Shown: piece by piece, positions 7,558 to 15,954 of the stretch | Numbering within the stretch: the stretch's first letter is position 1 | Layout of the letters: every line of letters starts with the position of its first letter | Source: Actinoplanes octamycinicus | GTDB taxonomy: Bacteria > Actinomycetota > Actinomycetes > Mycobacteriales > Micromonosporaceae | DNA length: 64,000 nucleotides | Direction of reading: 5' to 3' | NCBI RefSeq assembly: GCF_014205225.1 | Contig: NZ_JACHNB010000001.1 | Coordinates: 7,421,501-7,485,500 of the forward strand | Translations under genes and position numbers: made by a program | Notes under the pieces: model-generated | Seen by the model: the letters and a program-made list of their open reading frames with translations, nothing else | What the model was told of the DNA's origin: nothing | Databases searched by the model: none

Positions 7558-8307
7558 TCAGATCTGGCTCGCGCCGCCGTCGACGTAGATCTCGGCGCCG
7601 GTCATGAAGCTGCTGGCGTCCGAGGCCAGGAAGAGCACCGCGTCGGCGATCTCGTCCGGCTTGCCGAGCCGGTTCATCGGCACCCCGGCGGCCAGGCCCT
7701 TCAGCAGCTGCTCCGCCTCGGCCGGGTCGCCGGCCAGGCCGCTGAGCCCGGGCGTCTCGATCGGTCCGGGCGCGATCGCGTTGACCCGGATCCCCTGGCC
7801 GACCAGTTCGGCCGCCCAGCTGCGGGCGAACGAGCGCAGCGCCGCCTTGCTCGCCGCGTAGACGCTGAACGACCCGGCGCCCTTCACGTCGATGTTCGAG
7901 CTGGTCAGGATCACCGACGCGCCCCGGTTGAGCAGCGGCAGCGCCTTCTGCACGGTGAACAGCGTGCCGCCGACGTTGGTGTTGAAGGTGTCGGCGTAGT
8001 GCTGCCAGGTCACGTCGCTCAGCGCTGCGAACTCGCCGCCGCCGGCGTTGGCGAACAGGATGTCCAGCCCCGCGCCGCGCGCCGAGATCGCCGCGACGAC
8101 CCGGTCCAGGTCGTCGAGGTTCGCGACGTCGGCCCGCACCCCGGTCGCCTGTCCGCCGAGCGCGGCGACGGCCTCGTCCAGCACGTCCTGGCGCCGCCCG
8201 GTGACGAAGACGTGCGCGCCCTCGGCCGCCAGCCGCCGCGCCGCGGCCAGGCCGATTCCCGAGGTGGCGCCGGTCACCAGAGCGGTCTTGCCGTCGAACT
8301 GTCCCAT
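7558..8307 (-). CDS. SDR family oxidoreductase
   Basis: Classical short-chain dehydrogenase (249 aa) using NAD(P)H. Cofactor motif TGATSGIGLAAA is near the N-terminus; NNAG is altered to FANAGGG. The catalytic triad is Ser in ILTSSN and YAASK. The C-terminal SDASSFMTGAEIYVDGG is typical of the family. I start at ATG 8307 (MGQFDGKTALVTG), with GGGAG upstream, rather than TTG 8322. Divergent from TetR gene 8430, whose operators flank its promoter. Substrate unknown. Confidence 0.9.
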   Translation of the reverse strand: MGQFDGKTALVTGATSGIGLAAARRLAAEGAHVFVTGRRQDVLDEAVAALGGQATGVRADVANLDDLDRVVAAISARGAGLDILFANAGGGEFAALSDVTWQHYADTFNTNVGGTLFTVQKALPLLNRGASVILTSSNIDVKGAGSFSVYAASKAALRSFARSWAAELVGQGIRVNAIAPGPIETPGLSGLAGDPAEAEQLLKGLAAGVPMNRLGKPDEIADAVLFLASDASSFMTGAEIYVDGGASQI

Positions 8308-8330
8308 CACGAACTCCCTCAACTATTTCT

Positions 8331-8344
8331 GTACCGTTCGGTAC
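8331..8344. promoter_or_regulatory. TetR operator copy 1 (SDR side)
   Basis: GTACCG-TT-CGGTAC, a 14-bp palindrome 24 bp upstream of the SDR start. It matches the second palindrome at 8382-8395 except at the centre. Confidence 0.65.
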
Positions 8345-8381
8345 CGATGTGAGGAACGCTAGCACCGGGCTGGCTAATTCC

Positions 8382-8395
8382 GTACCGATCGGTAC
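8382..8395. promoter_or_regulatory. TetR operator copy 2 (regulator side)
   Basis: Perfect palindrome GTACCGATCGGTAC, 34 bp upstream of the TetR start. Two equivalent sites, one per divergent promoter, suggest autoregulation plus control of the SDR gene. Confidence 0.7.
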
Positions 8396-8429
8396 AGTTG
8401 AGCTGCGTCACAGTGACAGGAGGCAGTCG

Positions 8430-9059
8430 ATGGCGGAGAAGACGCGCGAGCGCGGCCGGCCCCGGGGCTTCGACGCCGACGCGGCCCTGGACCGCGCGGT
8501 CGAGGTGTTCTGGCGGCACGGTTACGAGGGCGCCTCGCTCAGCGACCTGACCGGGGCCATGGGGATCAACCGGACCAGCATGTACGCCGCCTACGGCGGC
8601 AAGGAGGACCTGTTCCGCCGCGCGGTGGCCCGTTACGCCGAGGCCGACATGGCATACGCCCGGGAGGCCCTCGCCGAGCCCACCGCGTACCGGGTGATCG
8701 AGCGCTTCCTGCGGACCAACGCGGACGCCCTCACCCGACCGGACCGCCCGGCCGGCTGCCTGTCCATCCAGGGCGGCCTGGCCTGCGGCAGCGACAACGG
8801 CCACGTGGCCCAGTTCCTCGCCGCCAGCCGCCTGGCCGGCGAGCAGGCCCTCACCGAGCGGCTCACCCGCGCCGCCGAGGAGGGCGACCTCCCCACCGGC
8901 ACCGACCCGGCCGCCCTGGCCCGCTACGTGATGGTGGTCAGTGAGGGCAACGCGGTGCACGCCGCCGCCGGCGTCCCCCGCGAGGCCCTGCACGCCACCG
9001 TCGACCTGGCGCTGCGCGCCGTTCCCGGTCATCCGTCGTCACATTTGACGACATCGTGA
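8430..9059 (+). CDS. TetR/AcrR family transcriptional regulator
   Basis: 209-aa one-component repressor. N-terminal HTH: GRPRGFDADAALDRAVEVFW, then GASLSDLTGAMGINRTSMYAAYGGKEDLF, a very typical TetR domain. The C-terminal ligand domain includes a DRPAGCLSIQG segment seen in the COG1309 subgroup. Start at ATG 8430 is set by AGGAGG at 8418-8423, 6 bp upstream. Divergent from the SDR gene at 8307 and most likely its repressor. Confidence 0.92.
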   Translation: MAEKTRERGRPRGFDADAALDRAVEVFWRHGYEGASLSDLTGAMGINRTSMYAAYGGKEDLFRRAVARYAEADMAYAREALAEPTAYRVIERFLRTNADALTRPDRPAGCLSIQGGLACGSDNGHVAQFLAASRLAGEQALTERLTRAAEEGDLPTGTDPAALARYVMVVSEGNAVHAAAGVPREALHATVDLALRAVPGHPSSHLTTS

Positions 9060-9196
9060 CAACAGCGAGGGTTTTCCCTATTTCTTAAATCGACCTCCGT
9101 GGATAGCGTCACTCCTGTCTCACCCGGTCCCGGCCACCCCGCCGCACCGGCAGTCGAGCCCGCCCGCCACCCCCCGGGCGGGAAAGGAGTTACGAG

Positions 9197-10726
9197 ATGG
9201 CACGAATCCCCCTGGGCATCGCGCTGGCCGCCGGCACCGCGGCGGCCTCGGCGCTGGTCGCGGTGTCCGGTCCAGCGGCGGCGCAGACGCCCACCCCGGC
9301 GGTGGACCCGGTCGCCCAGGCCGACGCGGTGGTCGCCGCCCGGCCGGCCGCGCTGCACGCCGGCGCGCACGACGCCTTCCAGCGCAGCCAGGTCTTCCGG
9401 TCGCAGGGCCTGACCTATTCGGCCTACGACCGCACCTACAAGGGACTGCCGGTCAAGGGCGGCGACCTGGTCGTGGTCACCGACGCCGCCGGCCAGACCC
9501 GGTACACCTCGGTGGCGCAGAGCAGCCCGCTCGGCGAGCTGTCGACCGTACCGAAAATCTCCCCGAGCGACGCGGTCGTGACCGCGAAGCAGCAGCTGAA
9601 GAGCGTGTCCGGGGTGGAGGGCACGCGCCTGGTGGTGGTCGCGGCCGAGGGCCGCACGCCGACCCTGGCCTACGAGACCACGGTGAACGGGACCAGCGCC
9701 GAGGACGTCAGCCGGCTCACCGTCGACGTCGACGCGGTCAGCGGCAAGGTGCTCGCCACCGAGGAGCACGTCACCGAGGTGACCGGCACCGGCACCGGCT
9801 GGATCAACGGCACTGTCTCGCTGAACACCACGCAGTCCGGCTCCACCTACTCGCTCAAGGACCCGACGACCACGAACCTGAGCTGCCAGGACGCCTCCAC
9901 CCGGGTGACCTTCAGCGGTTCCGACAACGTCTGGGGCAACGGCAACGGGACCAGCAAGGAGACCGGCTGCGTGGACGCGTTCTACGTGGCGCAGAAGCAG
10001 AAGGCGATGCTGACCGCGTGGCTGGGCCGCAACGGGCAGAACGGCTCCGGCGGCGCGTGGCCGATCCGGGTCGGGCTGAACCAGCAGAACGCCTACTACG
10101 ACGGCACCCAGGTGCAGATCGGCAAGAACACCGCCGGTAAGTGGATCTCGTCGGCCGACGTGGTCGGGCACGAGCTGGGCCACGGCATCGACGACAAGAC
10201 GCCGGGCGGCATCTCGAAGGGCGGCACCCAGGAGTTCGTCGCCGACACCATCGGCGCGGCCACCGAGGCGTACGCGGCCAACCCGAACGACCCGGCCGAC
10301 TACCAGGTCGGCGAGGAGGTCAACCTGGTCGGCAGCGGCCCGATCCGGTACATGTACAACCCGTCGCTCGCCGGCGACAGCAACTGCTACTCCAGCAGCA
10401 CCCCCAGCCAGGAGGTGCACGCCGCGGCCGGGCCCGGTAACCACTGGTTCTACCTGCTGGCGCAGGGCAGCAGCGGGAACGGCCAGCCGGCCAGCCCGAC
10501 CTGCAACGGCTCCACGGTGACCGGCGTCGGCATCCAGACCGCCATCAAGATCATGTACAACGCGATGCTGCTGAAGACGTCCAGCTCGTCCTACGCCAAG
10601 TACCGGGTGTGGACGCTGCAGGCGGCGAAGAACCTCTACCCGGGCAGCTGCACCCAGTTCAACGCGGTGAAGGCCGCCTGGAACGCGGTCAGCCTGCCGG
10701 CCCAGTCCGGCGAGCCCACCTGCTAG
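9197..10726 (+). CDS. Secreted M4-family (thermolysin-like) neutral metalloprotease
   Basis: Extracellular zinc endopeptidase of 509 aa. A signal peptide covers about residues 1-33 (MARIPLGIALAAG... ending AAAQ). A propeptide with FTP-like (YSAYDRTYKGLPVKGGDLVV) and PepSY-like parts follows. The zinc site HELGH is at residues 325-329 with the third ligand Glu about 346 in GGTQEFVAD, and the catalytic His lies in AAGPGNHWFYLL. AAAGGAG at 9183-9189 is a strong ribosome site. Several cysteines in the catalytic region suit a secreted enzyme. Monocistronic, convergent with the TetR gene that ends 10 bp away. Confidence 0.95.
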   Translation: MARIPLGIALAAGTAAASALVAVSGPAAAQTPTPAVDPVAQADAVVAARPAALHAGAHDAFQRSQVFRSQGLTYSAYDRTYKGLPVKGGDLVVVTDAAGQTRYTSVAQSSPLGELSTVPKISPSDAVVTAKQQLKSVSGVEGTRLVVVAAEGRTPTLAYETTVNGTSAEDVSRLTVDVDAVSGKVLATEEHVTEVTGTGTGWINGTVSLNTTQSGSTYSLKDPTTTNLSCQDASTRVTFSGSDNVWGNGNGTSKETGCVDAFYVAQKQKAMLTAWLGRNGQNGSGGAWPIRVGLNQQNAYYDGTQVQIGKNTAGKWISSADVVGHELGHGIDDKTPGGISKGGTQEFVADTIGAATEAYAANPNDPADYQVGEEVNLVGSGPIRYMYNPSLAGDSNCYSSSTPSQEVHAAAGPGNHWFYLLAQGSSGNGQPASPTCNGSTVTGVGIQTAIKIMYNAMLLKTSSSSYAKYRVWTLQAAKNLYPGSCTQFNAVKAAWNAVSLPAQSGEPTC

Positions 10727-10735
10727 GAACGCGCC

Positions 10736-11317
10736 TCACGGCGCCGGCCAGACACCCATCGCCATCGCGGCGACCCGCTCCAGGGTGTCCCGGCCGGCGC
10801 CGTCCCGCGCCTGGCGGGACATGCCCTGGACGACGGTGGCGAAGAAGGCGGCCAGCCCCGCGCTGTCGGTCCCGGGCGGCAGCAACCCGGCGTCCACATC
10901 GGCGGCGATCCGCCGGGCGACCGCCTGCTGCCCGGCCGCGCGCAGCTCCCGCAGCGTCTCCGCGGCCTCCCCGGTCCCGGCGCTGATCACCAGGCAGCCC
11001 CGCGGACGGCTCGGGTCGGTGTAGGCGGCGGCCGCCTCGCGCAGCAGCCGGCCGATCGCCCGCCGCGCGGTCGGCTCCTCGTGCAGCGCGACCGTCGTGA
11101 ACGCTCCGTAGGTCCGCTGATAGTGGTCGAGCACCTCACCGAAGAGGGCCCGCTTGTCGCCGTAGGCCGCGTAGAGACTGGGCGGGTTGACCCCGGTGAG
11201 CTTGGTCAGGTCGGCGACCGAGGTGCCGGCATAGCCGTCGCGCCAGAACGCCCGGGTGATCTGGTCGAGCACCGCGTCCCGGTCGAAGCCCCGCTGCCGA
11301 CCCCTGCTGACCACCAT
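10736..11317 (-). CDS. TetR/AcrR family transcriptional regulator
   Basis: 193-aa TetR protein with HTH GRQRGFDRDAVLDQITRAFW and GTSVADLTKLTGVNPPSLYAAYGDKRALF. The C-terminal domain resembles the TetR protein at 8430 (PRGCLVISAGTG versus PAGCLSIQGG), suggesting paralogy. Divergent from an SDR gene (11396), with a 15-bp inverted repeat between them. Confidence 0.9.
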   Translation of the reverse strand: MVVSRGRQRGFDRDAVLDQITRAFWRDGYAGTSVADLTKLTGVNPPSLYAAYGDKRALFGEVLDHYQRTYGAFTTVALHEEPTARRAIGRLLREAAAAYTDPSRPRGCLVISAGTGEAAETLRELRAAGQQAVARRIAADVDAGLLPPGTDSAGLAAFFATVVQGMSRQARDGAGRDTLERVAAMAMGVWPAP

Positions 11318-11330
11318 GCCGCGAATTCTA

Positions 11331-11376
11331 TAACGACCACTACAGTCATGCTACGGTCATTCTGTAGTGGTCGTTA
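11331..11376. promoter_or_regulatory. Long inverted repeat between TetR and SDR genes
   Basis: TAACGACCACTACAG (11331-11345) and its exact reverse complement (11362-11376), 16 bp apart. Each arm lies beside one of the divergent starts, so this probably holds the operators of the TetR protein. Confidence 0.7.
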
Positions 11377-11395
11377 CACAAATGTGGGAGGACAC

Positions 11396-12166
11396 ATGGC
11401 GGCACATCTCGACGGCAGGATCGCCCTGGTCACCGGGGCGAGCCGGGGCATCGGCCGGGCAATCGCGGAGCGGCTCGGCCGGGACGGGGCGTTCGTGGTG
11501 GTGCACTACGCCCGGGACGACGCCGCGGCCCGGGAGGTGGTCGCGACGATCGCCGGCGCGGGCGGCCAGGCGGCTGCGGTACGGGCCGAGCTGGGCACGC
11601 CCGGCGACATCGGCACGCTCTTCGCCGGACTGGAGCGGGCGCTGCGCGACGCCGGGCGCGAGGTCGCACTGGACATCCTGGTGAACAACGCCGGCATCGG
11701 CCTGCCGGCGACCATCGAGCAGGTCGACGAGGCGGGCTTCGACCGGGTGTTCGCGGTCAACGTGAAGGCGCCGTTCTTCCTCACCCAGCGGGCGTTGCCG
11801 CTGCTGCGCGACGGCGGCCGGATCATCAACGTCTCGTCCGGGGTGACCCGGGTGGCGTTCCCGGAGGGCATCGCCTACGCCAGCACCAAGGGCGCCCTCG
11901 ACGCGTTCGGGCACAGCCTGGCCAAGCATGTCGGGCCGCGTGGCATCACGGTCAACGCGGTCGCACCCGGCGTGATCGACACCGACGTGAACGCCGGCTG
12001 GCTCCGGGACAACCCCGGCGCGCAGGCGACCGTGGCCGAGTGGTCCGCGCTGGGCCGGGTCGGGCAGCCGGCCGACGTGGCCGACGCGGTGGCGTTCCTG
12101 GCCTCGGACGACGCCCGCTGGGTGACCGCCGGCCGGATCGACGCGACCGGCGGCGCCCGCATCTAG
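11396..12166 (+). CDS. SDR family oxidoreductase (FabG-like)
   Basis: 256-aa short-chain dehydrogenase. Motifs are TGASRGIGRAIAERL for cofactor binding, LVNNAGIG, Ser in IINVSSGV and YASTKGALDAF, and the C-terminal FLASDDARWVTAGRI. Start ATG 11396 follows GGGAGG at 11386-11391. The divergent TetR gene and shared inverted repeat suggest a ligand-inducible detoxification or secondary-metabolism reductase. Substrate unknown. Confidence 0.92.
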   Translation: MAAHLDGRIALVTGASRGIGRAIAERLGRDGAFVVVHYARDDAAAREVVATIAGAGGQAAAVRAELGTPGDIGTLFAGLERALRDAGREVALDILVNNAGIGLPATIEQVDEAGFDRVFAVNVKAPFFLTQRALPLLRDGGRIINVSSGVTRVAFPEGIAYASTKGALDAFGHSLAKHVGPRGITVNAVAPGVIDTDVNAGWLRDNPGAQATVAEWSALGRVGQPADVADAVAFLASDDARWVTAGRIDATGGARI

Positions 12167-12174
12167 GTCGGCGA

Positions 12175-12196
12175 TCGACGCATTTGCACGCGTCGA
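12175..12196. terminator. Hairpin after SDR gene
   Basis: Perfect 7-bp stem TCGACGC / GCGTCGA with an 8-nt loop, 8 bp after the SDR stop and just before the secreted hydrolase. No U tract follows, so this may be a terminator or an operator. Confidence 0.4.
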
Positions 12197-12210
12197 CTAG
12201 AACGGGCCGC

Positions 12211-14892
12211 ATGCGCAGACTCATGGTCGCCGCGATCGCGGCAAGCACCCTGATACTCGGCATGCCGGTGCCCGCCTCGGCGGATCCACCCGCCCCGGCG
12301 ACCGGCTCGCTCCCACCCGGCTGGTCGGTCGCCGGCCGCACCCTGACCTGGACCAGCGAGCGGCCGATCCCGCCGGGTGACGCGGCGGTCGAGTTCTGGT
12401 CCGGCGACCGGCTGCTCGGCCGCGCCGAGGGCGGCGCGGACCTGCGCACGTTCACCCTCGGTAAGGCCACCCCCGGCGCGCTCACCGACCTGCAGGTCCG
12501 GGTCGGCGGCCGGCGGGTCGACGCGGCGGCGCCGAAGCGGGCGCAGCGCCTCGCCGCGCCGAGCATCCCGGCCGCCGCCCCGGCGCACCCGCTCGACCCC
12601 GGCGTCCCGGGTCCCTACGCCACCACGAGCGGCGAGTACACGCTGCCCGGCCTGCGGCTGACCGGCTTCCCGACGCCGATCGAGATGCAGGCCGTGGTGG
12701 TCGCGCCGACCGGTGCGCCGGGCAAGCGGCCGCTCGCGCTGTTCCTGCACGGACGGCACTGGACCTGCTTCGCCGGTGACGACATGAGCACGATCAGCGG
12801 CGAGTGGCCGTGCCCGGCCGGCTCCCAGGCGGTGCCGAGCCACCGCGGTTACCTGCAGGCCCAGCAGCTGCTGGCCTCGCAGGGCTACGTCACCGTGTCG
12901 ATCTCGGCGAACGCGATCAGCGCCCAGGACAACGACGTCGCCGACTACGGCGCGCAGGCCCGGTCCACGCTGATCCGGACCCACCTGGCGCACTGGGCCG
13001 ACTGGTCCGGCGCCAAGCGCGGCTCGGCGCCGGCGATCGTCCGGGCGGTCCCCCGAGCCGACCTGTCCCGGGTGTTCCTGATCGGCCACTCCCGCGGCGG
13101 CGAGGGCGTCAGCCGGGCCGCGCTGGACAGCCTCACCCCGCCGCCGGCCGGCGCCGACGACTACCGCGGCGCGGTCCGCTGGACGATCCGCGGGCTGCTG
13201 CTGATCGGGCCGACCGCGTTCGGCCAGAACCCGCAGCCGGACGTGCCGTCGGCGACCATCCTGCCCGGCTGCGACGGCGACGTCTTCGACCTGCAGGGAC
13301 AGATGTATGTGGACGCCACCCGCCAGGTCAGCGCCGGCCGCGCCCTGCACAGCGCGCTCTACGTGATCGGCGCCAACCACAACTACTTCAACACGGAGTG
13401 GACGCCGGGACAGGCTTCCGGGCCGGCGTTCGACGACTTCTGGACCGAAGAGCCCGACCCTTTGTGTACGGCCGGAGCCCCCACCCGCCTCACTCCCGGA
13501 CAGCAGCAGGACGTCGGCGCCACCTACATCGCCACCGCCGCGCGGCTGTTCGTCGCCGGCGACGACCGCGCCCGGCCGCTGCTGGACGGCTCCGGGGTCC
13601 GGGCGCCGTCAGCCGGCCCGGCCCGGGTGCTGAGCCACGCGATCGGCGCGAACCGGAGTCCGGCGATCATCCCGGGTCCCGGGCTGTCGGTCCGCCACGC
13701 CCAGCTCTGCGACCAGGTCGCCGACGATCCGGCGACGGCCTGCCTGAGCACCGACGGGTTCTTCGTCGGCTCCCCGCACTTCGTCCGGTTCACCGGCCCG
13801 GAGCCGGACCGGAACGCGGTCAAGCTGTCCGGGACGGCGACCGCCACGCTGCGCCCGGCCGCGCCGATGCCGGTGGCCGGCGCCACGGCGCTCGCGCTGC
13901 GCCTGGTCGTGCCGCCGAACGCGCCGGCCACCCGGTTCCGGGTCGCGGTCACCGACGAGCACGGCCGGCGGGCCGAGCTGGGCACGGCCACCCTCACCGG
14001 GGTGCCCGGCACCGCGGCGACCACGTCGTACTGGGCTCAGGAGGTCCGGCTGCCACTGCCGCGCGGCGTCCGTACCGTAAAAGATCTGGAAATCACGCCG
14101 GACGGGGACGGACCGGCCTGGCTGATCGACGCCTGGGGCTGGCGGCCCGGCACCCCGGCGTCGCGACCGGCCGCGCTGGACCGGGTCGACGTCGGCGATC
14201 TGACCGTCGACGAGGGCGACAACGGCACCCGCGGTTACCGGATCCCGGTGCGCTCGCACGGTCCGCGGCCGGCCAAGGTCCGGCTCTTCCTGGGCGACCC
14301 GGCGAAGGCGACGACGTCCTGGGTGGCCGAGCTGAAGCCGGGGCGCACCACGATCGAGGTGCCGGTCTCGGTGGCCGGCAACACCACCTACGGCGGCGAC
14401 CGGTCCTACCCGGTGACCGCCAAGGCGATCGGCAGCGCGGTGGTCGGCGACTACGTCGGCGGGGTGCTGTCCCGGGAGGACGACCCGATGCCCACCTTCA
14501 CGGTCAGCCCGGCGGTCGCCACCGCGGCCGAGGGCGCGCCGCTGACCTGGACGCTGCACCTGTCCGCGGCCGCCGACAGCCCGCTCTACCTGCTGATCGT
14601 GCCGCAGCCGCCGGCGACCGGGCCGGAACTGTCCAGCACCGACGTGGACCCGGAGTGGTTCAGCGCGGTGAGCGGCCGCGATCCGGAGCCGTCCCGGCCG
14701 CTGTCCGGCACCGGCCTGGAGGTGTTCCTCGAGGTGGCACCGGGCACCACGGCGGTCGATGTCGCCATCCCGACGATCACCGACGGGCTGGCCGAGGGTG
14801 ACGAGCACGTCCGGTGGCAGGCGCTGGTCTTCCCGGCCGACTTCGGCGACCCGATCCCGGTCGCCGCGGCGGACGGAACGCTGAGCGACTGA
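12211..14892 (+). CDS. Large secreted alpha/beta-hydrolase with C-terminal Calx-beta-like region
   Basis: 893-aa exported protein. Signal peptide at about residues 1-26 ends PASADPP. A beta-rich N-terminal part is followed by an alpha/beta-hydrolase domain with strand LALFLHGRHWTC, nucleophile GHSRGG (Ser about 294), and likely acid and base in PGCDGDVFD and GANHNYFNTEW. The last third holds beta-sandwich segments; VDEGDNGTRGYRIPV and AAEGAPLTWTLHLS resemble Calx-beta repeats. Such enzymes are secreted esterases or lipase-like hydrolases, but I cannot name the substrate. Start ATG 12211; no strong ribosome site. Family assignment is firm only for the hydrolase fold. Confidence 0.8.
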   Translation: MRRLMVAAIAASTLILGMPVPASADPPAPATGSLPPGWSVAGRTLTWTSERPIPPGDAAVEFWSGDRLLGRAEGGADLRTFTLGKATPGALTDLQVRVGGRRVDAAAPKRAQRLAAPSIPAAAPAHPLDPGVPGPYATTSGEYTLPGLRLTGFPTPIEMQAVVVAPTGAPGKRPLALFLHGRHWTCFAGDDMSTISGEWPCPAGSQAVPSHRGYLQAQQLLASQGYVTVSISANAISAQDNDVADYGAQARSTLIRTHLAHWADWSGAKRGSAPAIVRAVPRADLSRVFLIGHSRGGEGVSRAALDSLTPPPAGADDYRGAVRWTIRGLLLIGPTAFGQNPQPDVPSATILPGCDGDVFDLQGQMYVDATRQVSAGRALHSALYVIGANHNYFNTEWTPGQASGPAFDDFWTEEPDPLCTAGAPTRLTPGQQQDVGATYIATAARLFVAGDDRARPLLDGSGVRAPSAGPARVLSHAIGANRSPAIIPGPGLSVRHAQLCDQVADDPATACLSTDGFFVGSPHFVRFTGPEPDRNAVKLSGTATATLRPAAPMPVAGATALALRLVVPPNAPATRFRVAVTDEHGRRAELGTATLTGVPGTAATTSYWAQEVRLPLPRGVRTVKDLEITPDGDGPAWLIDAWGWRPGTPASRPAALDRVDVGDLTVDEGDNGTRGYRIPVRSHGPRPAKVRLFLGDPAKATTSWVAELKPGRTTIEVPVSVAGNTTYGGDRSYPVTAKAIGSAVVGDYVGGVLSREDDPMPTFTVSPAVATAAEGAPLTWTLHLSAAADSPLYLLIVPQPPATGPELSSTDVDPEWFSAVSGRDPEPSRPLSGTGLEVFLEVAPGTTAVDVAIPTITDGLAEGDEHVRWQALVFPADFGDPIPVAAADGTLSD

Positions 14893-14894
14893 CG

Positions 14895-15440
14895 TCACCG
14901 CTGCTGAGCCTCGCCGGCGAGGCGGACGAACAGGGCGTGCGCCGCGTCCACCTCGTCCGGGTCCTCGCCGGCGAGCAGGTCGATCAGCAGGCCCCGGCTG
15001 ACCGCGACACCCAGCCGCGACGCCACCCGGTCGGGCGCGACCCCGAGCCGCTCCGCCGCCCTGCCGGCGTCGTCCAGCCAGCTCGCGGTCAGCCCGGCCG
15101 GCACCGGCGCCGCCCCGCGCGTGGCCAGCGCGAACACCTCGAAGAACAGCCGCACGAACGGCCTGGCCTCGGGACTCGACACGGCCTGCCAGACCCCGTT
15201 CATCAACTCCTCCGGGCCGGCCGCGGTCTCGGCCAGCGCGGTCATCGCGGCCCGCTGCCGGGCCTCCATGGCGCCGACCACCGCGGCGAGCAACCCCTCC
15301 CGGGAGCCGAAGTGGTGCAGCAGCATCCGGTGGCTGGTGCCGGCGCCGGCCGCGATCTCGCGCAGGCTGCGATCGGCCAGCCCGTCCCGGGCCGCGGACT
15401 CCAGAATGCGGGCGAGCAACTCGGCACGTGCTTCAGACAT
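14895..15440 (-). CDS. TetR family transcriptional regulator
   Basis: 181-aa regulator with HTH LRILESAARDGLADRSLREIAAGAGTSHRMLLHHFGSREGLL spread over residues 9-50, differing from the usual Y-F ending by HHFGS. A palindrome directly abuts the start codon, so it probably represses itself and the divergent SRPBCC gene at 15464. Ends 2 bp from the convergent hydrolase gene. Confidence 0.88.
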   Translation of the reverse strand: MSEARAELLARILESAARDGLADRSLREIAAGAGTSHRMLLHHFGSREGLLAAVVGAMEARQRAAMTALAETAAGPEELMNGVWQAVSSPEARPFVRLFFEVFALATRGAAPVPAGLTASWLDDAGRAAERLGVAPDRVASRLGVAVSRGLLIDLLAGEDPDEVDAAHALFVRLAGEAQQR

Positions 15441-15455
15441 GTACCAAATGGTACA
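15440..15455. promoter_or_regulatory. TetR operator overlapping regulator start codon
   Basis: TGTACC-AAAT-GGTACA inverted repeat occupying most of the 23-bp gap between the divergent TetR and SRPBCC start codons. Both genes may have short or absent leaders. Confidence 0.7.
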
Positions 15456-15463
15456 GTCCCCGC

Positions 15464-15886
15464 ATGCGCTACGAGGTGAGCACCGTGATCGACGCGCCGG
15501 TCGAGCTGATCTGGCGCCTGACCGCCGACATCGAGGACTGGCCGGCCTTTCTGCCGACCATGCAGCGGGTGACCCGGCTCGACGCGGGCGAGCTGCGCGT
15601 CGGCAGCACCGCCCGGGTCAAGCAGCCCGGCCAGTTCGGCGCCGTCTGGACGGTGACCCGCCTCGACCCGGCCCGCGAGTTCACCTGGGAGACCCGCCGG
15701 CCCGGCCTGCGCCTGACCGGGCGCCACCTGCTGGAGCCGGCCGGCGCGGGCACCCGGATGACGCTCGTGCTGGACGTCACCGGCCGGGCGGCCGGTGTGG
15801 CGTCGGCGCTGCTCGGCGGCATGATGCGGGCGTCGCTGCGGCGGGAGAGCGAGGGCTTCGCCCGCCGGGCCACCACGACGGTCTGA
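15464..15886 (+). CDS. SRPBCC family protein
   Basis: 140-aa START/Bet v1-like protein: begins MRYEVSTVIDAPVELIWRLT, followed by DIEDWPAFLPTMQRV and a beta-strand-rich middle (WTVTRLDPAREFTWE), the standard layout of the polyketide-cyclase/SRPBCC fold that binds hydrophobic ligands. ATG 15464 is the only start close to the domain. Regulated with its divergent TetR partner. Ligand unknown. Confidence 0.88.
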   Translation: MRYEVSTVIDAPVELIWRLTADIEDWPAFLPTMQRVTRLDAGELRVGSTARVKQPGQFGAVWTVTRLDPAREFTWETRRPGLRLTGRHLLEPAGAGTRMTLVLDVTGRAAGVASALLGGMMRASLRRESEGFARRATTTV

Positions 15887-15954
15887 GTTCTCCTCAGCCC
15901 GGCCGCCCGCCTGCCGACAGTCGGGGCCAGCGCGCTGGGCAAGGAGAAACGATC

